Notes: generated by a model from the sequence alone, not told the origin. A DNA stretch of 64,000 bases from Phytophthora sp. 'mugwort' (GCA_033558025.1 JAUCEF010000006.1:310001-374000); one strand, 5' to 3'. Positions 1-10,748 are shown, counted from the first letter of the stretch. Numbers and translations are program-made.

Positions 1-625
1 CTGGTGACACAGTACTTTGTGCCCGGCACGAGATTGATCTCGTGCCTGATACCACGATCCCGTAAAAGTTGAGACGGTGGATCCTTGGAGCCGCGTCCTC
101 AAACTCCTTCATCAAAGGATACACGGGATCCTTCGGGGTTTTGAGAATCTCAGAACCCAAGCGCGAGGCACGCTGGGAGGAGAATGCCTCCAGGACGCCC
201 TCGTCCCTTAATCGAGGAGGAGTTCAATTCCTCTTGAGTGGACTCTTGCTTCAAGAGTACCACCTCCGCGATTCCCCCAGCCTTCAGGTCGGGCAGGAAA
301 TTTGCCGGTGTCAACTTTTCGGGATTCAGGAGCTCTGACACCTCGGGCAGAGGCTCTAGTTGGATGCCGCCTGCCTTGACCCGATGGCCGGTCTCACTGT
401 CGAGGATTTGATAACACTCTTCGACTGGCCACGTCGGAAGAACCCGGGCCCTGGTTTCCGAGTCGCTTGAAGCGACTTCAGTCTGAAGTGCTCCAGCCTC
501 CACTTGCCGCTTCGACTATGTCGTTGATGGCGACGGCGACGTGGTACTTCGTTATCCACGTCTGTGGACGAATCATTGACGACGTCCAAAGCCTCTAGGG
601 CTTCGTGTGGAACATGGTTACCCAC
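1..625 (-). pseudogene. Ty3/gypsy pol fragment (protease-RT linker and RT start), degenerate
   Basis: This is the 5' part of a Ty3/gypsy retrotransposon pol region read on the minus strand, cut by the left window edge. Three frames each carry a piece. About 625-356 gives a basic Arg-rich linker, 503-150 gives an acidic linker with PLPEVSELL and FLPDLKAG, and about 160-1 gives KTPKDPVYPL followed by RHEINLVPGTKYCVT. The last motif is typical of the stretch just before the RT fingers in oomycete gypsy elements (family knowledge). At least two frameshifts and a TGA at 150-152 break the frame, so it cannot make a functional polyprotein. It lies on the opposite strand to the gypsy element at 10749-12822 and covers a different part of pol, so whether they are the same family cannot be tested here. 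Confidence 0.75.
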
Positions 626-739
626 AGATGAAGTGCTTCTTCTTTAGTTAAGGTCTGGGCGACCTGGTGGAACAAGGTTATCCGGGTGCCAAATACCACA
701 AAATTCTCGGCCAAGGACATGGCATTTCACTGCTCTTCG

Positions 740-769
740 AAATCACCCACCGCTAGCGGTGGGTGATTT
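740..769. repeat. Perfect 30-bp palindrome at left margin of the Harbinger element
   Basis: Two 15-nt arms meet with no spacer at a central GCTAGC. The left arm is AAATCACCCACCGCT and the right arm is its exact reverse complement. It sits among partly inverted CATTTC/GAAATG motifs (723-728 and 773-778). It may be part of the transposon end or a separate fold-back sequence. Confidence 0.8.
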
Positions 770-1274
770 GGCGAAATGTCGTGTCATTTGAATGGTAACC
801 TGTGATCCGCCAAACCCAGCGGCTTCTCAGTCGCCTTCTTCCTTGTCTAGAGGAAAGACGCCAAACTCGTCTCCGTGGACATCACTACCAGGGGGGTAGA
901 GCCACCAGCCGTATATAACCAAAAGGCACCTGACCAACGAAGCCGACAGCTGACTGCGCGTAGGCAGCGTTTTTTTGTACACATTCTGTGCTCACTCTTG
1001 TCGCTCAGCTGCAGACCCATCCGCACGCGCGGAGAGTACAAAGGCGGAGCGGTGCATTTGGAGGAAACGATCGGAGCATATTATAGCTATTGCTTGCGCA
1101 GCTACTGCGTCACAGCAATAACGCCTTTAGTAGCTCATACACACGCCTTCAAGCAGTAGGTCTTTCTTTTATTTGAGTTTTGTAGTGCGCTAAACATTCT
1201 AACTACACACCTTCTGTGACTACGAGGTTCTTGTCGACTAGATCGAGATCAAGTCTAACTTCAAGGCCATATAT

Positions 1275-2492
1275 GGCACGGATAAAAACCGAAGGCTGGA
1301 GGACCCCCAAAGCAGAACAAAGTGTCCGTGTGTAAGGACATGGCCGTCTATCTGGACGTCAACTCGAAGAATGGTCGATTGCCGAAGCTGACCGGAGAGC
1401 AGATACAGAGTCGATGGCGGAAATACATGAACGATATAGGGCAACGCTCGCCGTCTGCCTGGCTGATACTGAAATGGATTTAACGAAACAAGAAATGGCC
1501 AAAGGAATGACGATCGAGGACAAACTGGAGCGGAAATGTCCTCAGTTCTTGCGGATGAAGGCGATTTTTGGTGAAGTTCCCAACATGAAGCCAGCGGGCA
1601 CGGTTGAACTTGGTCTTCCCGCAGCCTTTTCCAAGCGTCATGCTGATAATGCTCATGGTCATCATCCCAGCAGTGACCATAAGCTTGGTGGGTCTCCCGG
1701 CAATGACGCTGATGATGATTCGGATGCAAGCACCGACTACCGCGAAGAGATCCTGCGTGGCCAGCCTAATTATCATACGAAGACGCCTACAAGAATTCAA
1801 ACTTCATCGAAGTTCGATGGAGCCCCTTCCACTGTTCTCACCGGTACTTACTTGTGTCTTAGAGAACTTGATATCACCAGCCAGTACTTTTGACGCTGTA
1901 CAGAGCGGCGACTTTGATAAGCATCATCGGTCACAGACAAACGAAGAATCAACAAATGTGGGGAGTCACAGCTTGGTTGAACAAGTATTTGGCATCTCAA
2001 GCAGCAGCGAGTCCGATCAAGTGAATGAGGCATCACGATGACTAACATCTAACGGGTCGATAGGAAAAGAACCGACACGATCAGGCACTGGTACAAGCAA
2101 CACTAATCGTTCCAAAAGTGCTTCGAATACGGGTTCAAAGAGGACAAGTGATGAACAGAGCAAGTCAAAGAAGAGAGATGGCGAAAAACCAAAACGAGGA
2201 CTTCAGCTCACCAGACATGCATATCTCCTGCTGAAGCTCATTTGAATGTAAGCTTAAAAAAACAGGAAATGCAGCAAGGATATCTGTACGATCAGTTGGC
2301 TTTCTTTAAGCAGAAGTGGACTGAAGAAAAAGCGGACAAGCAGCGTCAACTCCAGTTGGATCAAGAAGCGGCATCCCGTAAAGCTAGTGAACGTCACAGT
2401 TTTTCCTTGCGCTGGTCGAACAAGGCAAGTCAACGTCAGAGATTAATGAAATGCTTGAGATCTACGACATCCGCGAGTAACGATCAAGAATA
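1275..2492 (+). pseudogene. Myb/SANT-like protein of PIF/Harbinger transposon, frameshifted
   Basis: The N-terminal part near 1335-1430 reads LTGEQIQSRWRKYM, the end of a Myb/SANT-like DNA-binding fold. The frame then shifts by one base near 1430, and the protein continues as ERYRATLAVCLADTEM and DKLERKCPQFLRM to about 1640. Further pieces lie in other frames: an acidic-serine region near 1890-2040 (SSSSESDQVNEASR) and a C-terminal charged coiled coil at 2242-2490 (QLAFFKQKWTEEKADKQR). The order Myb-like domain, linker, coiled coil matches the accessory protein encoded beside Harbinger transposases. At least three frame changes make it a pseudogene. The longest single open stretch is 1414-1893. 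Confidence 0.65.
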
Positions 2493-2666
2493 ATTTTTCT
2501 CCGATCGCGTTGGTGCGCTCGTAAAATGGAAGTTCCCAGTCAAACAGTGAATATTTGTTGTTGTTTTGTAGTATTTTTACTTAGTCTAATTAAATATTTA
2601 ATTGGTTTAACGGGGATGAGTGCTTTCCTGTGCCCCTCAAAACTACCTCAACTTGAGCACACGAAG

Positions 2667-3874
2667 CTATTCTCCTCGTAGCCATAGAATACCTCCGGGC
2701 TCACAACCGCGTAAAACGGTACCAGCTTTTAGACGACCACGAAATGGAAAGGTGTCGTCATCGTCCCAATCTAGATCCTCTTCGTCAGACGATTCCTCTT
2801 CTTCTGAGCTGGACCACTCATCTCCAATACTGACCAGCATGTTGTGCAATACTGCACACGCATTGATCCACCGCAACACTCGTTGAATATCTCTTTCACT
2901 TTAATCTGGACCCGAAGCTCTCATAGAGCCGACCACCTGCTTTTGAGAACGTCAATTGTGTGCTCATTAATAACTCGCACATGGGCAACGCACGTGTTAG
3001 ATGCTTCGTTGTCCGTCCCAGCCTAATTCTTCTTGTACGCTGGCATCATCGTGTTGCGGATCTTATCCTCTGGATTCGCAGAGTCTGCCAGCAAATACCC
3101 CCCCCTCGAAAAAAAGAATCGTTTGTAGTCGTCCTTGGCCAGTGCCATCTCCCGATAGAGTGTGCTGTCAGCACTAGACCCCGGCCATCCACCGAAGAAC
3201 GAGATTATGCAACGTCTATCGTCCAGATAACTTGGCCATTCGAGGTTTATCGAGGAGAACTGGTCGTCGACACCGGGTTCTGCGATAACGGAAATGTAGT
3301 GCCATCAATGAAGCCGACGCAATCCGGGAAGCCTTCAACCCCCATTCGTCGTGAAATTCGCTTTCGCTCGTCCTCATCGGGCTACTTAACGTAATTATCT
3401 GACATGTTGACCAGTGCAATCACAACGCGAGCTGTGAACAGATCGAGTATCCCTGCTCCTTCTAACCAAATGTTCGACGTGCGTCCAAGTGATGCTCCAT
3501 TTCCGTTCGTGCCTAAGCGGTCGGCAAGCTGGAGCCAAATCGGCGTTTGAGCGTGCTTGCTGTTGTTGAAAAACACGCGATGGTGGCCGATTGCACTGGC
3601 GATAGTCGAAAGATTCCTTCTAGACTCGTGTTAGCTGTCGGAAAGCCTCATCATCGAGGTTTCGGAAGTACTCGGTCGCGAATTCACAGCTTCTTGGCTT
3701 CTTTGCTCTTTCACTCATGTATCGACGGGAGAGAACTTGCGAAAGGATCTCGTACAGCTCGTCGACGTTTAACTTAACAGGAAAACAGTCGATCGGGTCA
3801 TTGAAAGGGGACGACCCGCCGTGGTCATCGTCGAACTCTTCTTCTAGGATAGAGAGCGCAAGGAGGTCAATCAC
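2667..3874 (-). pseudogene. PIF/Harbinger DDE transposase (DDE_Tnp_4 / HARBI1-like), broken
   Basis: Read on minus, pieces of a Harbinger transposase follow in order across several frames. 3874-3620 is the N-terminus (EYFRNLDDEAFRQLTRV). 3576-3382 holds IWLQLADRLGTNGNGASLGR, a helix-turn-helix-like region. About 3330-3270 has GFIDGTTFPL with the first catalytic Asp, about 3100-3060 has YLLADSANPED with the second, about 2985-2930 has INEHTIDVLKSRWSAL with the Glu region, and 2879-2840 has RWINACAVLHNML, a signature of the family C-terminus. Stops (for example TGA just after RWSAL) and frameshifts separate these pieces, so the enzyme is dead although all three DDE positions can still be read. 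It converges with the Myb-like pseudogene at 1275-2492. Confidence 0.75.
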
Positions 3875-4011
3875 CTCGCCAATAAGATAAGACGCTTACA
3901 CTCGCTGGTCTTGAGCATGACAGAGGCAGAATGAATGTGATTGAGAAAGCAAGTTCTGGCAGAACAGCTTGATTCTGATACCCCTTCTCACGAGTTCTTG
4001 GAAAGCTATAT

Positions 4012-4069
4012 TTTGCTCTTCAAATGGTTTGGAAATATTTGCCAAATACCATGTCATTTGAAGAGCAAA
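4012..4069. repeat. 15-bp inverted repeat at right margin of the Harbinger element
   Basis: TTTGCTCTTCAAATG at 4012-4026 and its exact reverse complement at 4055-4069 flank a 28-nt spacer that is itself partly inverted (GGTTTGG and CCAAATACC). A related motif occurs at the left margin near 720-790, which supports a role as the transposon's right terminal fold-back. Confidence 0.65.
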
Positions 4070-4081
4070 TGCCACACTCAA

Positions 4082-4399
4082 TTCTGAAACCCCCTAATAA
4101 AACTTAATGTTTGAAAAATTTAGCTGACAGATTAGCGGTCTTATTAATAGTTAGCTCTACCTTTTTTCGATAGAAATCTAGAACTGTGAAAAGTAGTAGA
4201 ATTCCGCAAAATAGATCCGTAACTTTGGGAAAGAATTGGTAACCTTAATTCAACTTGGCTACGTATATCGTTGGTATTTAATGCTTGTTCTAAATGAAAT
4301 CTCCCGCACTCGTGTTTGCACTACTGCGAGCTGGGATGTGGATGCCCAAGTTTATGCCATGATTATTGTAAAGTATTTTTTTGTTGGTTACTACTTCAG
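4082..4399. other. AT-rich intergenic stretch downstream of START-FYVE gene
   Basis: Between the Harbinger end and the stop codon of the minus-strand START-FYVE gene. It is AT-rich and would hold that gene's 3' UTR and poly(A) site. I see no gene in it. Confidence 0.5.
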
Positions 4400-6369
4400 C
4401 TACGTGATCACTTCGAACCGCTCATCCTCGCTCATGATGCTGGACGACTCACTCACACGTACGCCGCCCTGTTCGGGCCCGTTATTCTCCATATACACGC
4501 GGCCGGTGCTCACGAAGCCGATGACATTGAGCAAATCCGCCTGCTCAGCGATAGACTTATCCAGATCCTTGAACGCCGACAGGTCCGACAAGCGCGGGGC
4601 ACTGCTCGTGTCGCTCATCATGCATGAGTTGCGCTTGGTCACCTCCAGAGCCTCCTGCGCTCGCTGCGAGATCTCCCGTAACCGGTTGGCCATGTCATTG
4701 TCGCGAGCTTCTTGCGACCCGCGGCGGTCTGACGACGTGTACTTGTAGCTACTATAGCTGCTGCAACTTTCGCGATTGGGCTCCTGCGGGTCGTATTCGT
4801 CTGTCTCCAACGGGACACCGTACTTGTGATTGTCAAACCCGTCGTAGGACTCCATCGGGTCAGTCTCCAACCGAGAACGCCGCTTTTCGCGATGAGTACG
4901 GATAGATAGCGGACTGATAGGCACTTCGCCCTCACTGGACATGTGAATCGTCGTTCCGACGTACAATGGGGTGCGGTCCGGACGTTTGCCATTGCTTTCT
5001 GCTGGGCCACCACTTGCCAATTTTTGCAATGAGCTGGTGCTGGTGCTGCTGCTCTGGTTGGACGTTTTGCCAGCGTTCGATAAACGTTGGCCTCCCTCTT
5101 CCGCTGAAGTTGCGTACAAGTTGTTGTCGAACAAAAGGAACGACGGATTTGCACGTGCGCTACCTCCCTCTGTTTGGTTGTAAATGTCACGACGTGCAGC
5201 GGTCACGCACGTTTTGCAAAACAACACGAATTCCGGGCGACTGGAGGTCGGCGTCGGCACGTCGAAACTGTTGCTGTTGAACGCCTTGGCTCGGCTTGAT
5301 ACTTCGCAATCCTTGCACATGTTCTCGCCGCAGGCGCTGCATTGGGAGCGCGGTCGTAGCAGAGAGAATTTTCTGTTGCAAACCTGGCAGTTCTTGCGCT
5401 CACTATTGGCATCAATGAAAGGCATACAGTTAGTAAATACGATAACAAGCTGTGATCGAGGCTATTGACGCACCCGGCGATCATGCGCTGAAACTTGTGG
5501 CCTTCCACCTGCTGTGCCATGTATTTAGCTTCTTGAACCTTGTTCATATTGGAGACCACGGATGTAAAGGTCTCATGAATGAAATTGACGAGTTTGCTGG
5601 ACGAGTGGCCGCTCAACCCCATTGATCCTTGCCATAGCACGTTTGTAGAGCAAGTCTCTGCGTTCTCTTTAAATAATAGCACGGCCGACATTTTGCCGCG
5701 CAAGAGGCCCAGGATGTTTTCCAGCGGCTCGCACTCCTTGAGGTCGACGGACTGAATAATTAAGTAGCCAATCTTGGTCTTGTTATTGTCCAGTGTCGTT
5801 CCCGTACTTCTGAGGTAGCAGAGGTCTCGGCTCTTCGCAAACAAACCTGGGGAACGACTCGCCAACCAGTTGAGACCGAGATAGTGGCGCGGCTTTTCCT
5901 CCGTCTTCGTTTCCAGCGCGTTGAGCACGACGGCATCCAGTGCATTCTCAATAAGGAACGTCGAGTTACTGCGGAACTCCGTTGTGTTATCGGAGTAAAG
6001 CGTGTTAAGGCAGTTGTCGACCGACATCTGCACCTTGCCCATGCACCGGAACTCGAGCTGCCGGTGGCCATTGAGGTCGCGGGCGTCACGTCGTCGGCAG
6101 TAGGTGCGGATCCCCGTTTCTCGGAAGTGGCGCTGCGAGTTGGAGAGTTTCCAGCCGTTGGTGCCGTCCTCATAGCTCATGGCCCACTTGGCCTTCTGCG
6201 TGGCCTCTGAGGACAGTTGGTCGGCCTGCTCTTTGAGGAACGCATGCTGCTCCGGTGAGCACGACACGGTCGGAAAGAAGTCGGCGGCCAGTGGGAAGCG
6301 CGAGTGGCTGTTGGACGACACCCGCTCCAGCATCGACGGCCGCGCATTGTGATCGAGCGAGTTGTCCAT
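4400..6369 (-). CDS. START domain plus FYVE-type zinc finger protein, 2 exons
   Basis: Exons 6369-5474 and 5402-4400 join to a 632-residue protein starting at ATG 6369. The 71-nt intron (5473-5403) begins GTGCGT, has a TTTACTAAC branch site and ends AATAG. Splicing joins ...MIAG to ERKNCQVC in frame. Residues about 30-290 resemble the START-like lipid-binding domain that oomycetes place before a FYVE finger. The zinc finger has all eight cysteines: C304/C307, C320/C323, C328/C331 and C361/C364. The usual basic RRHHCR patch is reduced to RPRSQC, so it is FYVE-related and may bind PI3P weakly (inference). The C-terminal half is Ser/Asp/Glu-rich and likely disordered. Expected role: lipid sensing or membrane targeting in the cytosol or endosome. 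No operon-like link to its neighbours is visible. Confidence 0.85.
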
Positions 6370-6398
6370 TTTGAGACAGATCGGAGCGATAGATAGTC

Positions 6399-6445
6399 AC
6401 TCGCAAATTGCGAGTCGCAATTGAGACTTGCTCAGCGTACTGAGC
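6399..6445. promoter_or_regulatory. Two small palindromes upstream of START-FYVE gene
   Basis: ACTCGCAA-A-TTGCGAGT spans 6399-6415 and GCTCAG-CGTA-CTGAGC spans 6430-6445, 30-76 bp upstream of the ATG at 6369 on minus. They could be factor-binding sites or 5' UTR hairpins. I cannot tell which, and I saw no clear oomycete initiator element. Confidence 0.3.
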
Positions 6446-7546
6446 GATGTTACAATGCTGCCAAACAACAGGTGGCTGGCTCGCGTCGACTGTCGTTCGG
6501 TCGCGTCTGCTGTGTCTGAACTTTGCACTCTTGGACCGTGTACACACGCTGAGTGCAAATGGTCCCATTTACATGGACTGGTCAAATGGGTATGTCAAAT
6601 AGTTGGTGGTTAATACAGTACATTACATTGACATACGTATTCTTTCGACCCCAGAGTGCTCATTCCATTGTAACTGTTAAACTCTTACATTATTACGCTA
6701 GCAGTTCGTGACGGAAGTTCACAGCTACTGAAGATAGTTTTCATGCTAGAGGTCATGCTTGACACGAGTAAGAATAAAGGTCAAGGACAATGTACATTTA
6801 CTCGTTCCCAATCAAAGAAGGCTCAGCGTAAGTGCATGCCACAAGAGCTACAGTGTAATACACTGTAGCTCCTTAATATACTGAGTATAATAATTGAGCT
6901 CGCATGCATGAGTTGCCCACTTTTCGCGATATTTTCTTGTTCGCGTAAACGCATTGCAAGGTTAGAAAAATGCAACAATGTGAGCATGGAGTGCTGGGAT
7001 TTCTACGGACATGTGAAGGATGCAAGCTGTTCACGCCTCCGTAATGCATCATGCCGTAATGCAACGAGCGGGTGGTCATCTGAAGCTTAAAGAAGCATGT
7101 GGTTGCAGCCAATTGGTGGTAGTGACGGGAAAAGTACAGCCCTTCCCGGAAAAAGTGCGTTCTGTGATCCAGTATGTACTAGTTCGTGGGGGTTGCGGAT
7201 GCCAATATATCTCCACAGAATGGGAACCCAGTGGGGCAGAAAGACGTGAACAAGCTTAGGTCGGTTGCTGAGAAGCAGGTTGAAGAACTGCGCAGTGCAT
7301 ACAAGCCGGTGTGCAACTTGCAAGTTGCAATACGAGCTGGACGTGTTGTGCCGTTGCATCAATAGTGGAGAATCGATCCGTCTCGCTGGTATGGACGTAC
7401 ACGGCAATTCACTATCGCACAATAGAGACTTGCTGGCAAAAGGTGTTGCTCCGTGGCACGGTACTGCATGCTCATTTTCATATTGAAGTCAAAGTTGAAG
7501 CAGTTTGTCCTAATAAAGCTCCAACTGTAGTACTGTATATGTCGTG
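6446..7546. other. Intergenic region without a recognised gene
   Basis: About 1.1 kb between the START-FYVE start and the stop of the next minus-strand gene. Only short overlapping open frames are present and none shows a recognisable domain. A plus-strand stretch around 7240-7320 reads like a helical fragment (KLRSVAEKQVEELRSAYK) and may be a relic exon, but it has no start and stops follow soon after. The 27-bp palindrome at 6845-6871 lies here. Confidence 0.4.
6845..6871. repeat. 27-bp near-perfect palindrome
   Basis: GAGCTACAGTGTA at 6845-6857 and its exact reverse complement at 6859-6871 surround a single A. It is intergenic with no flanking transposon signs. It could form a hairpin in RNA or be a symmetric protein-binding site. 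Confidence 0.6.
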
Positions 7547-8459
7547 TTATGCGGATGCAGATCGCATCTGGTCCGTCTGAAGCACGCCCAGTCCTTCTGG
7601 CACTTGGCAATCCTGAGAGAGTACAATGTCTTTGGCGCTGAGTGCCATCTCTGGAGTGCGATGCTCGGGCAAGAACGCGCCGCGCTTGGCAGCTGCGATT
7701 TGCTTGTCTACTTCGGAGAAGAAAGAGAACGGCGTAAGTCCCAAATGAGAACTATTATCCACAAACTGTCGGGGCCTGCGATGTGATAGGAGATCGGAGC
7801 TGCTTCCGTCAGCAGCCCACATTTCAGCGAGTCGATGCAGTGTAGCAGCCTTCACGTGCTTATACACAATAACCTGGGCCAACGAAGCTAAACCTGGAGA
7901 CAGAAGAGCTGTCTTCGCACTTGACTCTCCTACTAGACTGCAATGAGGACAGGCCATCAAAGGTGGTTCTCCGGAACCAATCTTAGCTGATGCCGCCAGT
8001 TCTTGACTGACCCGACGGCCTTGTGCCCGGCGGCACGCCTGGCACATTGTCCTCGAAAATGCGATGGCCGGTCCAGCCGCAGATATCACTACGCAAACCA
8101 GCAGCCTGCGTCCCGCCTTTCGCTTTAAGCGCTCCTTCTGACCGACAAAACGGTCGATAGCACGCACTTCACTGTCGGTGAGCTGCACGATAGCATTGAA
8201 AAAAATCATGTCAGTTCTGAGCTTGAGTTATCCACTACAGCTACCGTACCGAGTCGCTGAGGATGATAACCTCGTAGCCAGACGTAGGACCGCTGTCTCC
8301 TAAAGCACCTGAGCTGGACTGCCGAGTAAAGTTCGCGACGGCCTGCTCGCCGCTACTCGCGAGGTCCCACTGAAAACCCTCTCGTCGCAGGAAATTTTCA
8401 ACGGCTAGTTGCTGCTTAGCGACCTTCTCCACCAATAATACACATGGCAAGTGGTCCAT
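7547..8459 (-). CDS. Response-regulator receiver-like protein with CxxC pairs, 2 exons
   Basis: Exons 8459-8250 and 8182-7547 give 281 residues from ATG 8459, the first ATG in the frame. The 67-nt intron starts GTACGG, carries ACTGAC and a T-rich tract, and ends GTGCAG. It removes in-frame stops and joins in phase 0. Residues 1-110 resemble a CheY-type receiver: LPCVLLVEKVAKQQLAVENF (strand 1 and helix 1), GFQWDLASSGEQAVANF, YEVIILSDS (phosphoacceptor strand), and LLVCVVISAAGPAIA (strand 4). The acidic pair after strand 1 is only LVEKV, so phosphotransfer chemistry is probably lost or altered. Cysteine pairs C117/C120 and C148/C151 suggest a zinc ribbon inserted in the C-terminal part. An upstream exon cannot be excluded. 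Function unknown; a degenerate phosphorelay or pseudo-receiver role is inference. Confidence 0.55.
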
Positions 8460-8713
8460 TTGCCCAGATAAGTTGGCGTTTTTAGTGGTTGGAGCCACAC
8501 GAAGTGTTAGCCCGCCAAAACTTGAAACATTTACGAGTCGAGAGTCGTAAAACCTGCGTATTAACGCCAATAACTACTCGGGTACTGACGCGAATTAAAA
8601 AACGAGGGCATATCGTACATGAGGAACGTAGGCACAGCGTGAATCCGGTAACGATTAGCCAGCGCTGGTGATTCAGTGAGGTCACACTTAACTAGCCGAC
8701 ACTTGTTTCTGAC
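8460..8713. other. Short intergenic region between two minus-strand genes
   Basis: About 250 bp between the stop of the FAM194-like gene and the first ATG of the receiver-like gene, presumably the receiver gene's promoter and 5' UTR. An open minus frame runs upstream of the ATG, but its only upstream start-like codon is TTG. Confidence 0.4.
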
Positions 8714-10082
8714 TCAGTGCATAGCAAATAAAGGGCACTCATCGTTAGTGAAGCAGTCGCGAGAAAAGCATAAGAATTGGCGCAAGTACTCGGTCGAAGC
8801 TGCTGATGGTCTCGCAGTTTTTTGTTTCCGCTCTGAGAGAATAAGTTGAACCTGCTCGAGCATTGCTTCCGCGGCACGTGACTGGCGATCATCAGCACGT
8901 AGGCATGCAACCACCACCAACTCATCATTCGTACACTTTTCGCGAAGGAATAAATCGAGCTTCGAACCGCGAATAGTGGTCAAGTGCTCATTTACTGGCT
9001 TCGTGCCACCTCCGGCAACTGGCAATTCTTGCGAGTATCGCCCGCTTGCGTTCGTTAAAGACCCAGTTCGCGGGAATCCAGGGTTTTCCTGAGTGATCAT
9101 CTTGTGAATCTCTACAGATCCGAGCCACTTCCCATTGAGCTCGTCCTTGAGACGTTTTAGTGACTCGGAGGCGTCGTTAGCTTGTACCGCTGACCCGAAC
9201 AGTGTTGGTACTTGGCCAACCTCGAAACCTGTAGCAGGCAAAACGGGAATTTCGCGAAGACTCTGCAGATGGGCCTTCTCCCGCCAGTTTCTGTCTGCTG
9301 CTGGAGCAACACGACACCCTTCATATCCATCAAACTTTGTTTCCAGCGCTAAAACAATTTGCTTGATCTGATCATGGGCGAGGTCTTTGCTTCTTGGCTT
9401 GGCTTTGCTTCTTTTTTTAAGCGACTCAAGCTCTATTTGCTTTTGTCGCTGCTGCAAGGTTATTACTTCTTGGTCAATTACCAGTTGCCCGCGCCGGGGT
9501 CCTTCGGTCAAGCGGCGAGCATGGTCGAAGTACGTGTCCGTCCGGCGAAAGCATTTACCACAAGCAAAATCCACCAAAATTCCAGGACACGGAGCGAACT
9601 TGACAGAGATCGAGCTACGGTCTCGATAAGTGAATACGAGGCTGTCATTAAGGATGATTGTAACGGGATCCGATGGCGGTGAGCCAGCTCTCCGCACCTT
9701 GGGATCCCAGCTCCAGGTCTAATACCAATAGCATATAATTGCATGGTTAGAATGAAGTTCATGTAAAAAATAGACATGAGCAGCTACCTTCAAGATGACA
9801 TCCTGGGCGTCCAAAATGATTCCGGACTCTTTAGTAAGAAGCATTTTCTTGCCGCCAGGTCTTCCAGCAGACCCCACCTTTGGCATAAAAAGAAAAACGT
9901 TGAGAAAATGACGCTTTTTGTGGGGAATCATCAGTACTTACGGCGTGTTCATCTACAGTTGCCAACAGTGTGCGCTTCTTGTTGTCCTCATAGAATTGGA
10001 AACTCCGCTGGTAGTTGTTAATCTTGTTCGCACTAGCTGCTACTCGCCCCGATGCATAACTATCGGAAACGAGCAATAGCAT
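8714..10082 (-). CDS. Probable FAM194-domain protein, 3 exons
   Basis: Exons 10082-9942, 9877-9788 and 9718-8714 give 411 residues from ATG 10082. Intron 1 (9941-9878, 64 nt) starts GTAAGT and ends CAAAG. Intron 2 (9787-9719, 69 nt) starts GTAGCT and ends ATTAG. Both are phase 0. Residues 1-160 look like the FAM194 (ERICH6-type) C-terminal domain: SYASGRVAAS, FQFYEDNKKRTLLATVDEHA, then KTWSWDP and PVTIILNDSLVFTYRDR. The rest is a basic, coiled-coil-prone region (QQRQKQIELESLKKR) and a Cys-containing tail. FAM194 proteins have no settled function. A further 5' exon is possible: minus-strand DYPTGEVAVRLDD lies near 10205-10155, and an in-frame TGA is only about 16 codons upstream of ATG 10082. 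The family call is from pattern recognition alone. Confidence 0.6.
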
Positions 10083-10748
10083 TGGATTAGCGTACGTGAC
10101 ATGGGACGGTCTGAAAGCTGCTCAGCACGTACTAGCAGAAGCCGCAACCGAGGTCGTCGAGCCGAACAGCCACTTCTCCCGTTGGGTAGTCTTGAGTTAA
10201 CGCTAAGCTCGACGTCCCCATGAGGCGTGGACGACCAACCACGGCACAAATTGACTTCTGTGTCGATTCTCGCGATCGTAAATGCAGTACAAATAAGGGA
10301 AGTTGCTATATTTATCAGCAATTTTCCGGACCCTACAGATATTGGACCATAGGGATAAAAACAAGATTGTTTGGAAATGTCAAGATAAAATTAGTGAGCA
10401 ATCGCTTTTCCTCAACTGTGCTCCCTGAACTAATTGTATACCTCATCAGGATTTCTTAACAACAGACTTGTTCTTTTTTGAAAAGTCGAGGCGACATGGG
10501 CTTCACAATTGAAGCGGTTGGTCAGACTCTCGTGCCCCTCACCAGATATTGAGGGCGACGTGAATATTTTGTTTTTATTTTGAGGTTTCCCAACATGAAA
10601 CCAGGAAAACTAATTTGAGGGCTTCGCAAAACGCAGCGAGGCTCTTCATATACCCTGTATCCCGCATTCGGTACCCAGCATGCCGCGTCTACATTAGGGA
10701 GGTTCGCAGACGACAACGCCGCCGCGCAAACGAACAAAGGGTCGTGAT
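10083..10748. other. Region upstream of FAM194-like gene
   Basis: Up to about 10330 this may hold a missing first exon of the FAM194-like gene. Beyond that it is AT-rich with a small hairpin (GGTTTC...GAAACC, near 10583-10601). No other gene is visible before the candidate LTR. Confidence 0.35.

Larger units (their letters stand above)
700..4075. mobile_element. Degenerate PIF/Harbinger-type DNA transposon
   Basis: Two decayed genes point toward each other: a Myb/SANT-like gene on plus (about 1275-2492) and a DDE transposase on minus (3874-2667). This two-gene layout is typical of PIF/Harbinger transposons (family knowledge). Related fold-back motifs lie at both margins. GGCATTT followed by TGCTCTTC occurs near 722-738, and the complement of GGCATTTGCTCTTC lies near 4058-4073. 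TGTCATTTGAA occurs at both ends (near 780 and 4052). These are candidate terminal inverted repeats, but the exact ends and target duplication are not resolved. A TATATAA lies at 912-918 on plus, upstream of the Myb-like gene. Confidence 0.65.

Noticed and set aside
7087..7422. 111-codon minus-strand frame as a gene
   Set aside because: No recognisable domain, overlaps other frames of similar length on plus, and has biased low-complexity translation.
8217..8244. A 28-nt GT-AG intron in the receiver-like gene
   Set aside because: It restores a frame, but is far shorter than the other introns here. A 67-nt intron (8249-8183) with a branch-like ACTGAC, a T-rich tract and GTGCAG also keeps the frame and fits better.
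8245..8570. Longer start for the receiver-like gene at 8570
   Set aside because: The codon there is TTG; the first ATG in the frame is at 8459.
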